Shown: piece after piece, positions 22,085-32,309 of the stretch
Layout: every line of letters starts with the position of its first letter
Numbering within the stretch: position 1 is the stretch's first letter
Assembly: GCA_028274465.1 (NCBI GenBank)
Contig: CM051457.1
Span: forward strand, 69,786,496-69,850,495
Length of the DNA: 64,000 nt
Direction: 5' to 3'
Source: Plantago ovata
Lineage: Eukaryota > Streptophyta > Magnoliopsida > Lamiales > Plantaginaceae
Position numbers and translations under genes: made by a program
The notes under the pieces: generated by a model
Told to the model about the DNA's origin: nothing
Database searches by the model: none
What the model saw: the letters and a program-made list of their open reading frames with translations, nothing else

Positions 22085-23459
22085 TGATGAACGTATTTTT
22101 GACGCGTTCATCTTGTCCTTTTTACCTTATTTTGCTATCTTTTAGCCTTGTTTTTTGGTTAGTTTTGTAGAATAGTGTCACGTTTTGTGTTTTCTGCATT
22201 TTCAGGCACTTAGGTACGAAACGGCGTTTTTGGAGCTAAAAACGAGCCTTTTTGATGGAAAAGATGGCCCCGTTGAAGTTCTCCAATCTCCGTGGCTTGT
22301 TCGTGAGTGTCTGAGCCCCAATAAGTGCCGAGAAGGACGAGCCCAAGGCACCCGAGGGCCCTTCGTGGGCAAAAGATCGAGTTTCGAGGCCAAAATCTGC
22401 CCAGGAGGCAAGCCCTTCGCTTGGAATTGGAGAAGCGGGACGCTTGGAATTTCAGGAGATTTCAAAAGAGGAACAGGAAGCAAGCGCTTCGCTTGGCTCT
22501 GCCCAAGCGAAGCGCTTGGCAGCCGTTACAGATCCAGATTTTGCCTTCATTACTTGATTTTGGAGTTACTTTTTGATAGACAGAACACTGGAGACGAGTT
22601 TTGAACGGCCCCAAGCCCCAAAAACTCAGAGAAACTCATAGATTCATTGTAATTTAGGTTGGGATTCGAGATTTTGATTGGAATTCATCCTTTGTAATCA
22701 TCTACGGAGAGGTTTTCTTTGCTTTCCACCGATTAGTGACAGCTTTGGTGGTAACTTGTATCACTCTCTTGTCTTGTAGTTTGATTTGATGTATTCTCAT
22801 TATTATTCATATGAATTGATGTCTATGTTGATGAATATGAGTAGCTAAATCCTTTGTGTTGGTGGTAGAATGTAGAATTATGCATGTTATGGATTATGCT
22901 TATCCTTACATGAGGTTGTGAGTCAATCTTGCTGCAAATTACTTCATATGATTCGTAGTTGCCTATAAAATATATTCGAATAGAGTATGTGACAAACTCG
23001 TTGGTCAATGAAAGCTATAGGATTGTATGTTAGTGATTTGCAGCATGCTAGATAAATGGTGTTAGTGACAAACACCTCTAAATTATTGATAGTGGCCTTT
23101 CATGATGTGTGTCTTGAAAGTTACCTAGACAAGTTGCTTAGCAGACTTAGTTGAAGGTTTTACGCACTGAACTTGTGAGCATATTCGTAATCCATGCATG
23201 TGTATTCGATTTCTACCACCGACCGTTTTCCAAACTTGTTTACAAAAACTCTTGATTTCTCACTTCCTTTGTTCAAACATCTTTCTCAAAAACCATCATC
23301 TAGTTGACTGAAATTAGCTAGCAAAAACCTTGATCAAAGCCACGTTAGGTCCCGTGAGAACGACACTCGGGGACAACTTGCCATTGCACTCTGTTTGTGT
23401 AGTGAAAGGTGTTCTTTGGCTTTTTAAACAAATTTAATTGGTGAAAAACGACATCATCA
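22085..23459 (+). repeat. G2 5' LTR
   Basis: It runs from TGATGAACGTATTT to ACATCATCA and is 1,375 bp. The GC palindrome cassette is at about 22390-22525. A reading frame of 139 codons (22185-22604) crosses it and reappears in the 3' LTR; it is a by-product of the repeat. Confidence 0.93.
22395..22525. repeat. GC-rich palindrome cassette in G2 LTR
   Basis: It is built from words such as CAAGCGCTTCGCTTGG and CCAAGCGAAGCGCTTGG, which are inverted repeats. The same block is in the 3' LTR at about 29221-29351. Confidence 0.85.
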
Positions 23460-23462
23460 ATT

Positions 23463-23480
23463 TGGCGCCGTTGCCGAGGA
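23463..23480 (+). promoter_or_regulatory. G2 primer-binding site (tRNA-Asp type)
   Basis: TGGCGCCGTTGCCGAGGA starts three bases after the 5' LTR. It is one base away from the usual plant Gypsy form TGGCGCCGTTGCCGGGGA. Confidence 0.85.
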
Positions 23481-23601
23481 CTTAACTCCTTTGGTTGGTG
23501 TTTTTGTTTGGTTTTTTCAGCCAACATCTCTTCTTTGTCTCATTTCTGTTTTTGTTTCTTTTTGCTTGAGATACTCACTATCTTGTATTTCAGGTGTGTG
23601 T

Positions 23602-25920
23602 ATGCCTAGAACCCGAACGGGTGGGCCTAACGTTGAACCTTACATAGACGAAATCGATCGCTTGTATCGGAGGAGAAGAAGGAATCTCAATTTTCAGTTT
23701 GAAAGGGTAGCATCTAGAGCTTCCACATCTGGAAGTAGAGAAGAATATTTGTCACATCTCTCTGAACCAATTCTTGAGTCGGTTTTCGTGGAAGGTGAAA
23801 TGGCGGAGCAACCTATTCGTTCACTCACCAAGCCAACGGTTGGGGCTAGAGGACCAGCAATTGTCCTCAATGATGCCACTAGGAACCTGGAGATAAAGAA
23901 CCTCATGTTCCAACAACTTCCCAAGTTCTATGGGATGGTTAATGAGGACGTGATTGGGTTCTTGAATGAGCTCGAGAACTTTGTTCTCCATCTTGGGCGA
24001 CCGGGTGCTGGAGTGACGGACGATGATCTTCGCATGAAGGTTATCTCCATGGGTCTAGGTGATCGAGCATAGGCTTGGCTCAATACTCTAGAGGCTGCGT
24101 CTTTGACTACATGGGCGCTCTGTTTCGACAAGTTCATGGATCGGTACTACCCCACTTCCAAGACGATGGCTATGAAGAGCCAAATTAGCACCTTTGATCA
24201 ACGATATGATGAAGATTTTCACGAGGCTTATGATCGTTTCATGGGGTTGCAACATAGATGCCCTCACCATGGGTATGATAAAGGTCAGCTTCTCCAATTC
24301 TTTTACAATGGCTTGCATCCTGAGATTCAATCTCAAGTGGATAGCATTTGCGGTGGAAGTATGGGAGAGTTAACTCCTACTCAAGCTCAAATGAAGCTAG
24401 ACACGATGTACCGGAATTCTCAAAACCGGAATGTTAGAGCTCGTGTGCTTCAAAAGGAGCAAAGGGGAGAGGCAAAGGTAGTAGTGGAACAAGATGCCTT
24501 TGATGGGTTCGCCCATGAGGTCAAGCAAGCTTTGAGGCAAAGCGTTCCTATCCCTTCTACGGAGATTTGTGGTGTCTGCAAGAATTATGGGCACCCGGCC
24601 TATCTATGCCGTTCTGAGTTTGCTAGAGAGCAATTCATCAAGATCGAGGTCCGTCAAGAGGTCTATGCTGTTGCCGAAGGGGAGAAAGTGACCGAGGACG
24701 TGAACTATGGCCAAGGATATGGCAATGTTAGGCCACAAAACCGTGGGAGACAAGGACCACGAGGTGGGCACCAGAACCAAGGCAACCGTGGTTATGTCCA
24801 CAACCCGGACCAATATGCCTATGGTCCACATCAAGATCGAAGCCGTCTCAGCTATGGGAACAACTGGTATGAAGGAGCACCACCTTCTAATCCCACACCC
24901 CCACCTCCAGTTGCTAGTTCAGGACCGCAAGGTGGAGGGGTGCTCCCTTCTCCTCTTGTTACTTCACTCAATGATCTGGTTATGAAGACGAACAAATTCA
25001 TGGAGCATTACTATCGTAATGAGGCTACTAACAATCAACGCTTTGAGAAGCTTGAGGCTAGTAGTAGCAGTCTCCATAAGAAGCTAAAAGAGCTTATAGA
25101 TCGAGGGGCGAGTAGAGAGCAAGGGAAGTTTCCCGGAAACACGGAGAAAGCCATGGCTATAACCGTGGTGACTGATTTGCCCGTGGAGATCACGGTTGTG
25201 AGAGACAATGCACGAGTTGAGGTGCCAAGTTGCAAGATAACTGAAACTTGCAAAGTGAGTGAGGAGCTTGAGACTCCTAAGGTAGTTGTGGAAGAGAAAG
25301 TGGTCGCACAATCTGATGCGATAGTGGAAGAAGTGAATGAAAACTCATCGTCTGAGGATGAGTTGGTGGATATGGTGGAAGTGCCTATCCAAGTGAGCTT
25401 TGATGTGGAAATCGGCTTGGGTAAGAAGGATGGAATAGTGGCAACTCTAGACACGGGAGCGGGTGTGAATGTCATACCTTTGAACGTGTACGAAGAGTCG
25501 GGTTTGTCTGGCTTAAGACCAGTGAAGTGCATGGTGCAATTGGCGGACGGGTCTATGAAGAAGCCATTGGGTGTGATCGAGAATCTAGTGGTAACAGTCG
25601 CCGGTGTAGAGGTTAAGACGAACTTCATCGTCATACCTACATCCTCCGTAAAGCTCAAGGATGTGGTTCTTTTGGATAGAGCCTTCATTAACAAAGTACA
25701 TATGGTGATAGACATGTATCGTCGTACATGTAGCTTCGAGGTAAATGGCAAGCAACATACGTTGCGAGCCATAATTAATTCATGCGCTTATGTTGATACT
25801 AACGAACTTGTAGGATTCTTTGGTCCTCTTTATGTTCGTCAAGATGTGCAGGGACTTGATGCTTTGAAGAGCACTTGGACGGGGAAGTCTAGTACCCGAT
25901 GCGAAATTGATCCCGCATGA
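23602..25920 (+). pseudogene. gag-pro: G2 gag-protease polyprotein (one nonsense codon)
   Basis: The ATG at 23602 gives MPRTRTGG..., in register with the G3 N-terminus (IDEIDRLYRRRR versus IEEIDRVYHQRR). A retrotransposon gag domain spans roughly residues 85-260 (FYGMVNEDVIGFLNELENF, FMDRYYP, QFFYNGLHPE). A CCHC knuckle (CGVCKNYGHPAYLC, 24568-24609) and a Gly/Pro/Asn-rich linker follow. The aspartic protease has an intact LDTGA (Asp codon 25450-25452) and the downstream hydrophobic VVLLDRAF region. One TAG at 24070-24072 replaces a Lys codon that G1 and G3 keep (GDKAKAWL); otherwise the frame is open to TGA 25918-25920. It ends without RT. A single defect in an otherwise clean 770-codon frame fits a young insertion. 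Confidence 0.88.
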
Positions 25921-27069
25921 GCTAAGACGAGATGAGCCAACGACTTCTAAACAAAGGCGCTTCTCGGGAGGCAACCCGAGGTTGTAGGTAATTGCATATA
26001 GATTAGAAGCATGTTTAAATTTTGTTTTGTTGAGTAGACAAGGTTTTTGAGGTGAAAAATTGAGAAAAAGTCGGAAAAAAATGAAGTTAGGAGCTCCAGG
26101 TCCCAAGCGCTCCGCTTGGCTCAAGCCAAGCGGACCGCTTGGCCAAGCGCTCCGCTTGGTTCAAGCCAAGCGGACCGCTTGGATTTACAGTAGGAACTTC
26201 TCCTACTGTAAATCCAAGCGAAGCGCTTGGGGCGACCCAAGCGTCCCGCTTGAACCAAGCGCTTCGCTTGGGACGCTCAAGCGGCTCGCTTGGCTTCTTT
26301 AAAAGCCAAGCGAGCCACTTGAGTTTTGAAGCTCTCCTCTTCATTCTTTTTCATCTTCTTCCCGATTTTTCACCCCAAAAACTTCAATCTCACTCAATTC
26401 TCCACCAATTCTTGCAATCTTGTGCATTCTAAAGAGCCCATCACCTCCTCTATCATCTAAACCGAACAAATTTCACGTTTGAAGCATCATTCACAAGGAA
26501 TCGAAGGTAACCCTCAAGAACCCTAACTTTCTTGAATTTGGGATTTTGATATTATTGGCTTCAATTGTGTTATGTATTGGTAAATTAGAGTTTTATATTG
26601 ATTGCTGAGCATGTTTCTTATTGGATGTGATGTCTAAATTCGAATTTTGCTTACTTTGATTTTGATGAACTCTATGGCTTGAATTCTTGCTAGATAATTG
26701 TTTGCATGATTGTTAGCTCGAAATTTGAGTATTGATATGATGTTGGTGTTGTTTAGATTGCATGAGAATGTGTAGGATTGGTTGGGTAGTTCTAATGGCG
26801 AGTTTGTTTGCTTGGTTTGATTCGAATTAGCTAATCGTAACGAAGTGTTAAAGCTTCTCGATTCGCTATGTTTGAATTTTAGCAAGCCTTCAAACTCGTT
26901 AAAAAGAACACTTGAGTGAGTTTTGACGTCTAAGAGTCGACTTGTTGCGTTATGACTTGTTTTAAACGAAGAACGTATACTTGTCTTAGGGTAGAAGTAG
27001 ATTGTTAGGTAGTAGTGTAAGAGTCTATTCATTTTGATCTATTGGAATGGTCTAATGGGATTTTTCTAG
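25921..27069 (+). other. G2 region after gag-pro: palindrome block and intron-like leader
   Basis: 25921-26095 is a short 3' tail. 26098-26325 is a dense GC palindrome block. 26335-26506 resembles a plant 5' leader (pyrimidine-rich with CTCAATTC-like words). 26507-27069 is a 563-bp candidate intron (GAAG/GTAACC ... TTTTTCTAG/GTACC) immediately before the ORF2 ATG. G3 has the same order at 62870-63784. Confidence 0.6.
26098..26325. repeat. Internal palindrome block of G2
   Basis: There are about ten copies of 16-17-bp inverted words (CCAAGCGCTCCGCTTGG, CCAAGCGGACCGCTTGG, CCAAGCGAAGCGCTTGG). A central perfect dyad around 26185-26220 pairs CCAAGCGGACCGCTTGGATT with its complement region. Both strands are open across the block only because of composition. 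Confidence 0.88.
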
Positions 27070-27074
27070 GTACC

Positions 27075-27421
27075 ATGTAGACAAGAAGGAACAAGAGAAC
27101 CCGAGGAGAAGGATCCTCAAGGGATGGTCAAAGGGGAGCTCGGTATCAACTAACGGATAAAGCGAGGTTATATGAACTCACTTCCATTCCAGACCCCACA
27201 CATACATTGGGGAGAGGAGCATTCACTTTACGGCTAGCGAAAATGAATTGCCCGGTGTTGATGAGCGTTGGGAGGCCGCACGAGCAGAGGACGCCGAGAG
27301 GTGGAGAGTTTACCAGGAGGACACGATGAACCGGTATGATGCTCTAGCTCGCCAAGTTCCGGGGTACCCGTTCCACCCGCAAGGTGATGGTAGTGGAAGC
27401 AACCTTCCTCCTTCCTTTTAG
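27075..27421 (+). pseudogene. G2 ORF2 remnant
   Basis: The ATG at 27075 follows AG/GTACC. Codon 2 is TAG, after which the frame reads as an Arg-rich segment (TRRNKRTRGEGSSRDG) and then ARLYELTSIPDPTHTLGRG. A frameshift near 27235 leads into ENELPGVDERWEAARAEDAERW..., ending at TAG 27419-27421. The Glu/Arg-rich end resembles the ORF2 C-terminus in G4 (59472-59636: WETFEEHRREDRQQRW). The position after gag-pro corresponds to the extra ORF of Athila-like elements. It has no assignable function. Confidence 0.5.
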
Positions 27422-28910
27422 AGATCTCAGCTGACAGAGGCCATTTATTCGGTAGTATCCTTATTGTCGTTATTTTGGCTTGTTCACTATTGTTGGTTGA
27501 AACTCTTTTTCTTTCGATTTGGTTGCATGATGCTATGACTTATGACTCTTGTACTCTTAGTTTGCTTTTGTAGTTGTGGCCTGTGTGCCTTTTGTCGTGT
27601 TTAGAGTAGCTTAGCCTTTTGTCTCGGTGCCTTAGTTGGTTAGAATTGAGAAAAATCGAAAAAATGGGGAAACAGGCCAAGCGCCCCGCTTGGGCATCAC
27701 CAAGCGGCCCGCCTGGATGATGCCAAGCGGAGCGCTTGGCCAAGCGCTTCGCGTGGCATAGTCCAAGCGGGCCGCTTGGACCCTGTTCCCCCATATTTTC
27801 CCTTTTTCTCATTTCGCCACCTTTGTGCACCCGTTTTCACATGTTTCTTGAGTCCTTTCAGGTACTACTCATATATAGGAGACACGAACCTTATTCTCAG
27901 GGAAGTGTACTTTCAATTCAATTTTTCCTTTTCATTCAACTATTCTTTGCTCGAGGACGAGCAAAAGTTTAGGTTTGGGGAGGGGGTATTGGATTTTCAG
28001 TACTATATGCTTGTGTGGTTCGTACATGCCTGATTTTACTCAAGTTCATGTGATTTGTCGTGTTTTTTCAAATTTGTGCATGCATCTCATCCATAGATTA
28101 GTTGTTGCACATTGTTGTGTGGAGTCTATTGCCAAGTTTTTTCGAACTTTTCTATTGTGTAGACTAAGTGCTTATGACCATTATCATATGTTGCATCACT
28201 TTGCAAGTAGTTTGAGGCTTGTCTCGCTTGGTTTGTCACATTCACTTGTGCACTAGTTAAGCTTAGTAGTCTTGACATCACCTCGAGTGGTGTTTCTTCT
28301 ACTGCGGTTCACGTTGACCTTATAAAATGATGCATGTTAGAATCTATGATTGTAACCCGTGTAATTATGTACGTAAGAGGCGACAAGTTTTTCACCTCGA
28401 TTAGAGATTGCCAAATGCCTATGAAGGAGGTAGTGTGAGGTGTGTGATTCCTTGTATTAAACCTATTCTATCGAATAGGTTTGGGGAGGGGGTACGTTGT
28501 TATACTTGTCTTTCATCTTGAGTCGTAACATCCTTCGTTTGATGAGAGCCAGTATTGGTTCGCCCTCTTTTGAGGAAAAGTCTCGCTTGGTGAACAGTAG
28601 TAAGCCCTCGGTTTCATAGGCACGGGCCAATTGTAGTATGATAATGTGAATCATTGTGTCGTCACTGACCAGGTCCAGGTAGAAGATGTTACGAGAGACT
28701 CCTTTGCTTAACCAAGTACACATGAGAATGTGTATATTCGCAATCGAGGCATTCTTCAACCTACTTGCATGTCATGCTCATTTGGTTTTGTTCATAAGCA
28801 TTTGGTAGATTCAATAGATTAGTTCACTTTACTTGGCATGAGACTCCTTTTGTGTTGCATTTAGGATAGTTTGTTGCTTGAGGACACGCAAAGGTTTGGT
28901 TTGGGGAGTT
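27422..28910 (+). other. G2 long 3' untranslated region with repeated PPT-like tracts
   Basis: No gene is present. It has a third GC palindrome block (27675-27780). PPT-like tracts lie at about 27949-27986 (CGAGGACGAGCAAAAG then GGTTTGGGGAGGGGG), 28473-28495 (AATAGGTTTGGGGAGGGGGT) and 28893-28910 (GGTTTGGTTTGGGGAGTT, against the LTR). Only the last can prime normal plus-strand synthesis. Confidence 0.7.
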
Positions 28911-30285
28911 TGATGAACGTATTTTTGACGCGTTCATCTTGTCTTTTTTACCTTCTTTTGCTATCTTTTAGCCTTGTTTTTTGGTTAGTTTTGTAGAATA
29001 GTGTCACGTTTTGTGTTTTCTGCATTTTCAGGCACTTAGGTACGAAACGACGTTTTTGGAGCTAAAAACGAGCCTTTTTGATGCAAAAGATGGCCCCGTT
29101 GAAGTTCCCCAATATCCGTGGCTTGTTCGTGAGTGTCTGAGCCCCAATAAGTGCCGAGAAGGACGAGCCCAAGGCACCCGAGGGCCGTTCGTGGGCAAAA
29201 GATCGAGTTTCGAGGCCAAAATCTGCCCAGGAGGCAAGCCCTTCGCTTGGAATGGGAGAAGCGCGACGCTTGGAATTTCAGGAGATTTCAAAAGAGGAAC
29301 AGGAAGCAAGCGCTTCGCTTGGCTCTGCCCAAGCGAAGCGCTTGGCAGCCGTTACAGATCCAGATTTTGCCTTCATTACTTGATTTTGGAGTTACTTTTT
29401 GATAGACAGAACATTGGAGACGAGTTTTGAACGGCCCCAAGCCCCAAAAACTCAGAGAAACTCATAGATTCATTGTAATTTAGGTTGGGATTCGAGATTT
29501 TGATTGGAATTCATCCTTTGTAATCATCTACAGAGAGGTTTTCTTTGCTTTCCACCGATTAGTGACAGCTTTGGTGGTAACTTGTATCACTCTCTTGTCT
29601 TGTAGTTTGATTTGATGTATGCTGATTATTATTCATATGAATTGATGTCTATGTTGATGAATATGAGTAGCTAAATCCTTTGTGTTCGTGGTAGAATGTA
29701 GAATTATGCATGTTATGGATTATGCTTATGCTTACATGAGGTTGTGAGTCAATCTTGCTGCAAATTACTTCATATGATTCATAGTTGCCTATAAAATATA
29801 TTCGAATAGAGTATGTGACAAACTCGTTGGTCAATGAAAGCTATATGATTGTATGTTAGTGATTTGCAGCATGCTAGATAAATGGTCTTAGTGACAAACA
29901 CCTCTAAATTATTGATAGTGGCCTTTCATGATGTGTGTCTTGAACATTACCTAGACAAGTTGCTTAGCAGACTTAGTTGAAGGTTTTACGCAGTGAACTT
30001 GTGAGCATAATCGTAATCCATGCATGTGTATTCGATTTCTACCACCGACCGTTTTCCAAACTTGTTTACAAAAACTCTTGATTTCTCACTTCCTTTGTTC
30101 AAACATCTTTCTCAAAAATCATCATCTAGTTGACTGAAATTAGCTATCAAAAACCTTGATCAAAGCCACGTTAGGTCCCGAGAGAACGACACTCGGGGAC
30201 AACTTGCCATTGCACTCTGTTTGTGTAGTGAAAGGTGTTCTTTGGCTTTTTAAACAAATTTAATTGGTGAAAAACGACATCATCA
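28911..30285 (+). repeat. G2 3' LTR
   Basis: It is 1,375 bp, the same length as the 5' LTR and with very few differences from it. It ends in CA at 30284-30285, where S1 env-like sequence resumes. Confidence 0.93.
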
Positions 30286-30687
30286 CCTTATTTTCTTCAT
30301 TACTGTCCGCACTAAGAAAGTGAGCATGTTGGACACAATGGAGTTCTACAATAATGCAGAAATCCAAATCCTCACTGACGGACAAGGAGTCACTCAAAAA
30401 GTGATTTCTACCTCAGTTCAAGGTGTGCAAATCATCCTGAAATGGATTGATTTAGCAAACATCTTTTAGATTCCAACTACTGAAACTGAAGATGACATCA
30501 CTGCCAGTGATGAAGAAATTGAAGCCTTATACAGTGATGTCAGAAATGAAAAGATGAAGAAATGAGAGATTGCTCCCGTGACTTGGACATCAAAGCACGT
30601 AATGAGGAAGCATCTCTGCCATTCGCTTGGTTTGGTAGCTCTGCTACTAATCAAAGTCTTAGACTCCCAAGTTGGAGGAATTGACCA

Positions 30688-30823
30688 AGTTGGCTTGAGA
30701 AGGTGGCCATTGCTGATGCATATCCATGAGAATAAAACTGAGCTCAACTGGGCTAAGTTGGCTTGAGAAGGTGGCCATTGCTGATGCATATCCATGAGAA
30801 TAAAACTGAGCTCAACTGGGCTA
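30688..30823 (+). repeat. 68-bp tandem duplication at a deletion edge
   Basis: Units 30688-30755 and 30756-30823 are identical or nearly so (AGTTGGCTTGAGAAGGTGG... to ...ACTGGGCTA). The second unit joins directly to CAAGCAGCATGG. S3 has more than 200 bp between the corresponding points (about 53796 and 53987), so a deletion and a duplication occurred together. Confidence 0.85.
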
Positions 30824-31922
30824 CAAGCAGCATGGACCTAAGCTTGCTGACAAGAAGTCAAAGAAGACAACAACTACAAATGTTGTAAATGTTGGTCAGC
30901 AAGATAGGTATCCAACAGCTGCAAATGTTGCTGAGACTGATAATCAGTCCATGAATGCAACAGCTGCAGATGTTGATCAACAAGGTAAGTGTACAACAGC
31001 AGCAAATGTTGCTGAAAATGCACAGCTGCAAATGTTGCTGCTGAAGCCACTGTGGTTGCTGAAACTAATGCACCCAGTGAGAAATCTAAGAAGAAAAAGA
31101 GGAAAGCTGATGATGACACTCAAACTGCAGCGTCATCAGATGACCCTATTCCCAAGAAGAAACGGACAAATACTTACCCAAGAAAGAAAACAGCGGCATG
31201 TAAGTCCGTTCCAATTGTCCATGACTTATCAGATGATGCTCCAGTGGTTGCTGAAACGCAAGCCACTACAGTAGATGTTGTTGAAGTGTTTGCAGAAGCC
31301 TTCAATAATGTTGAAGTGTTTGAAGAAGCCTTCAACAATCAACCTAACGTTGATACATCTGCTGATACAAGACCACATGGCAGCGGAAATGAAATTCCTG
31401 CCCAAGTCCCCGATATCTACATTGTAGATAATCCTGATGACAACACTCTGGAACCAGCAAGTGATATTGCTGCAAACTTGAGAAGAGCGGCACTTGCTGA
31501 CAATGTTGCTGAAGAGATAGTTGCTGAACAAGCAACTAATCCGGTCCCAGAAATTACTGAAGCTGCAATTGCTGAAGAACCACTTGCTGAGACTGCAATG
31601 GTTCAAGTCCCAAAGGTTGCTGAAACACAACAAGAGACAGTATTTGACGACGCATCTCAAGATGCTGAGAATATTAGACCTAGTTCACCTTTTACCTCTA
31701 TTGACAAAGTTCAACTGGTGCTGACTGACCTAAGCCAGCAAATGGACTTGGAGATTGAAGACAACTCCAACAAGTCAGTAGACATGTTCAGAGACAAGGG
31801 AGATTGCTGAATCTGCACAGCCTTCTCAACTAGAGCAAGAAAAGAAGTCTGCTGAAGAACAAGTCCCATATAATGAAGCTGCTATCATTAGGACTGAGTC
31901 ACCACATGCCCTTCTTCAGCAG

Positions 31923-31997
31923 GTAGGTAACTCAGATATAAGCAAAACTTCACTATCTGAAACTTTATCTTTTGCTTACATAATTGTTTCCTTACAG
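31923..31997 (+). other. Intron A of S1 env-like ORF (75 bp)
   Basis: CAGCAG/GTAGGTAAC ... CCTTACAG/ACTTCTC. It is precisely absent from S3 (junction 55135/55136). It is phase 0, a multiple of three and has no in-frame stop, so retention would add 25 codons. Confidence 0.75.
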
Positions 31998-32066
31998 ACT
32001 TCTCAAGATACAAGTCAGAAGATTGCTGAAACTTCTGCACCAGAATCCACAACTCCTATTCAGCAA

Positions 32067-32138
32067 GTAGATGAAAATTTTGGTAAATCTACTAAGTTTG
32101 AAAAATTAGTACTTGTATCTCATATAAAGTTATTTCAG
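32067..32138 (+). other. Intron B of S1 env-like ORF (72 bp)
   Basis: CAGCAA/GTAGATG ... TTATTTCAG/GATGAAC. It is precisely absent from S3 (junction 55204/55205). It is phase 0, a multiple of three and free of stops (24 codons). The exon between A and B is 69 bp in both copies. Confidence 0.75.
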
Positions 32139-32234
32139 GATGAACAATTCAAGGATGCTGCCCAAGCTCCTGAAGCAGTGGAAATAGTACCAGCACAACT
32201 TAGTGTGAAACATGAGCTTGCTGAACATCAGCAG

Positions 32235-32309
32235 GTAAATCATGTTACAGTTTTAGACTCTAAAACTATTTTTCAAAACCTTTCTGAACTTAATTTTATT
32301 CTCTTTCAG
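32235..32309 (+). other. Intron C of S1 env-like ORF (75 bp)
   Basis: CATCAGCAG/GTAAATC ... CTCTTTCAG/GCTCAAAAG. It is precisely absent from S3 (junction 55300/55301). It is phase 0, a multiple of three and free of stops (25 codons). The exon between B and C is 96 bp in both copies. Confidence 0.75.

Larger units (their letters stand above)
22085..30285 (+). mobile_element. G2: gag-pro Gypsy-type element with ORF2 remnant
   Basis: An 8,201-bp element with two 1,375-bp LTRs that are almost identical by eye, indicating a recent insertion. The flanks are CCTTC (22080-22084) and CCTTA (30286-30290), a 5-bp target-site duplication with one mismatch. It has a tRNA-Asp-type PBS, a gag-protease ORF, a small second ORF, a long 3' region with three PPT-like tracts, and three GC palindrome blocks (in the LTRs and two internal). 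No RT or integrase is present. It belongs to a different family from G1/G3, since LTR and palindrome words differ, but shares their architecture. Confidence 0.93.

Noticed and set aside
22185..22604. 139-codon frame repeated at 29011-29430
   Set aside because: It lies entirely within or at the LTRs of G2 and spans the GC palindrome cassette. It is duplicated only because LTRs are duplicated.
25035..25772. 245-codon minus-strand frame
   Set aside because: It is antisense to the G2 gag-protease coding sequence and has no independent support.
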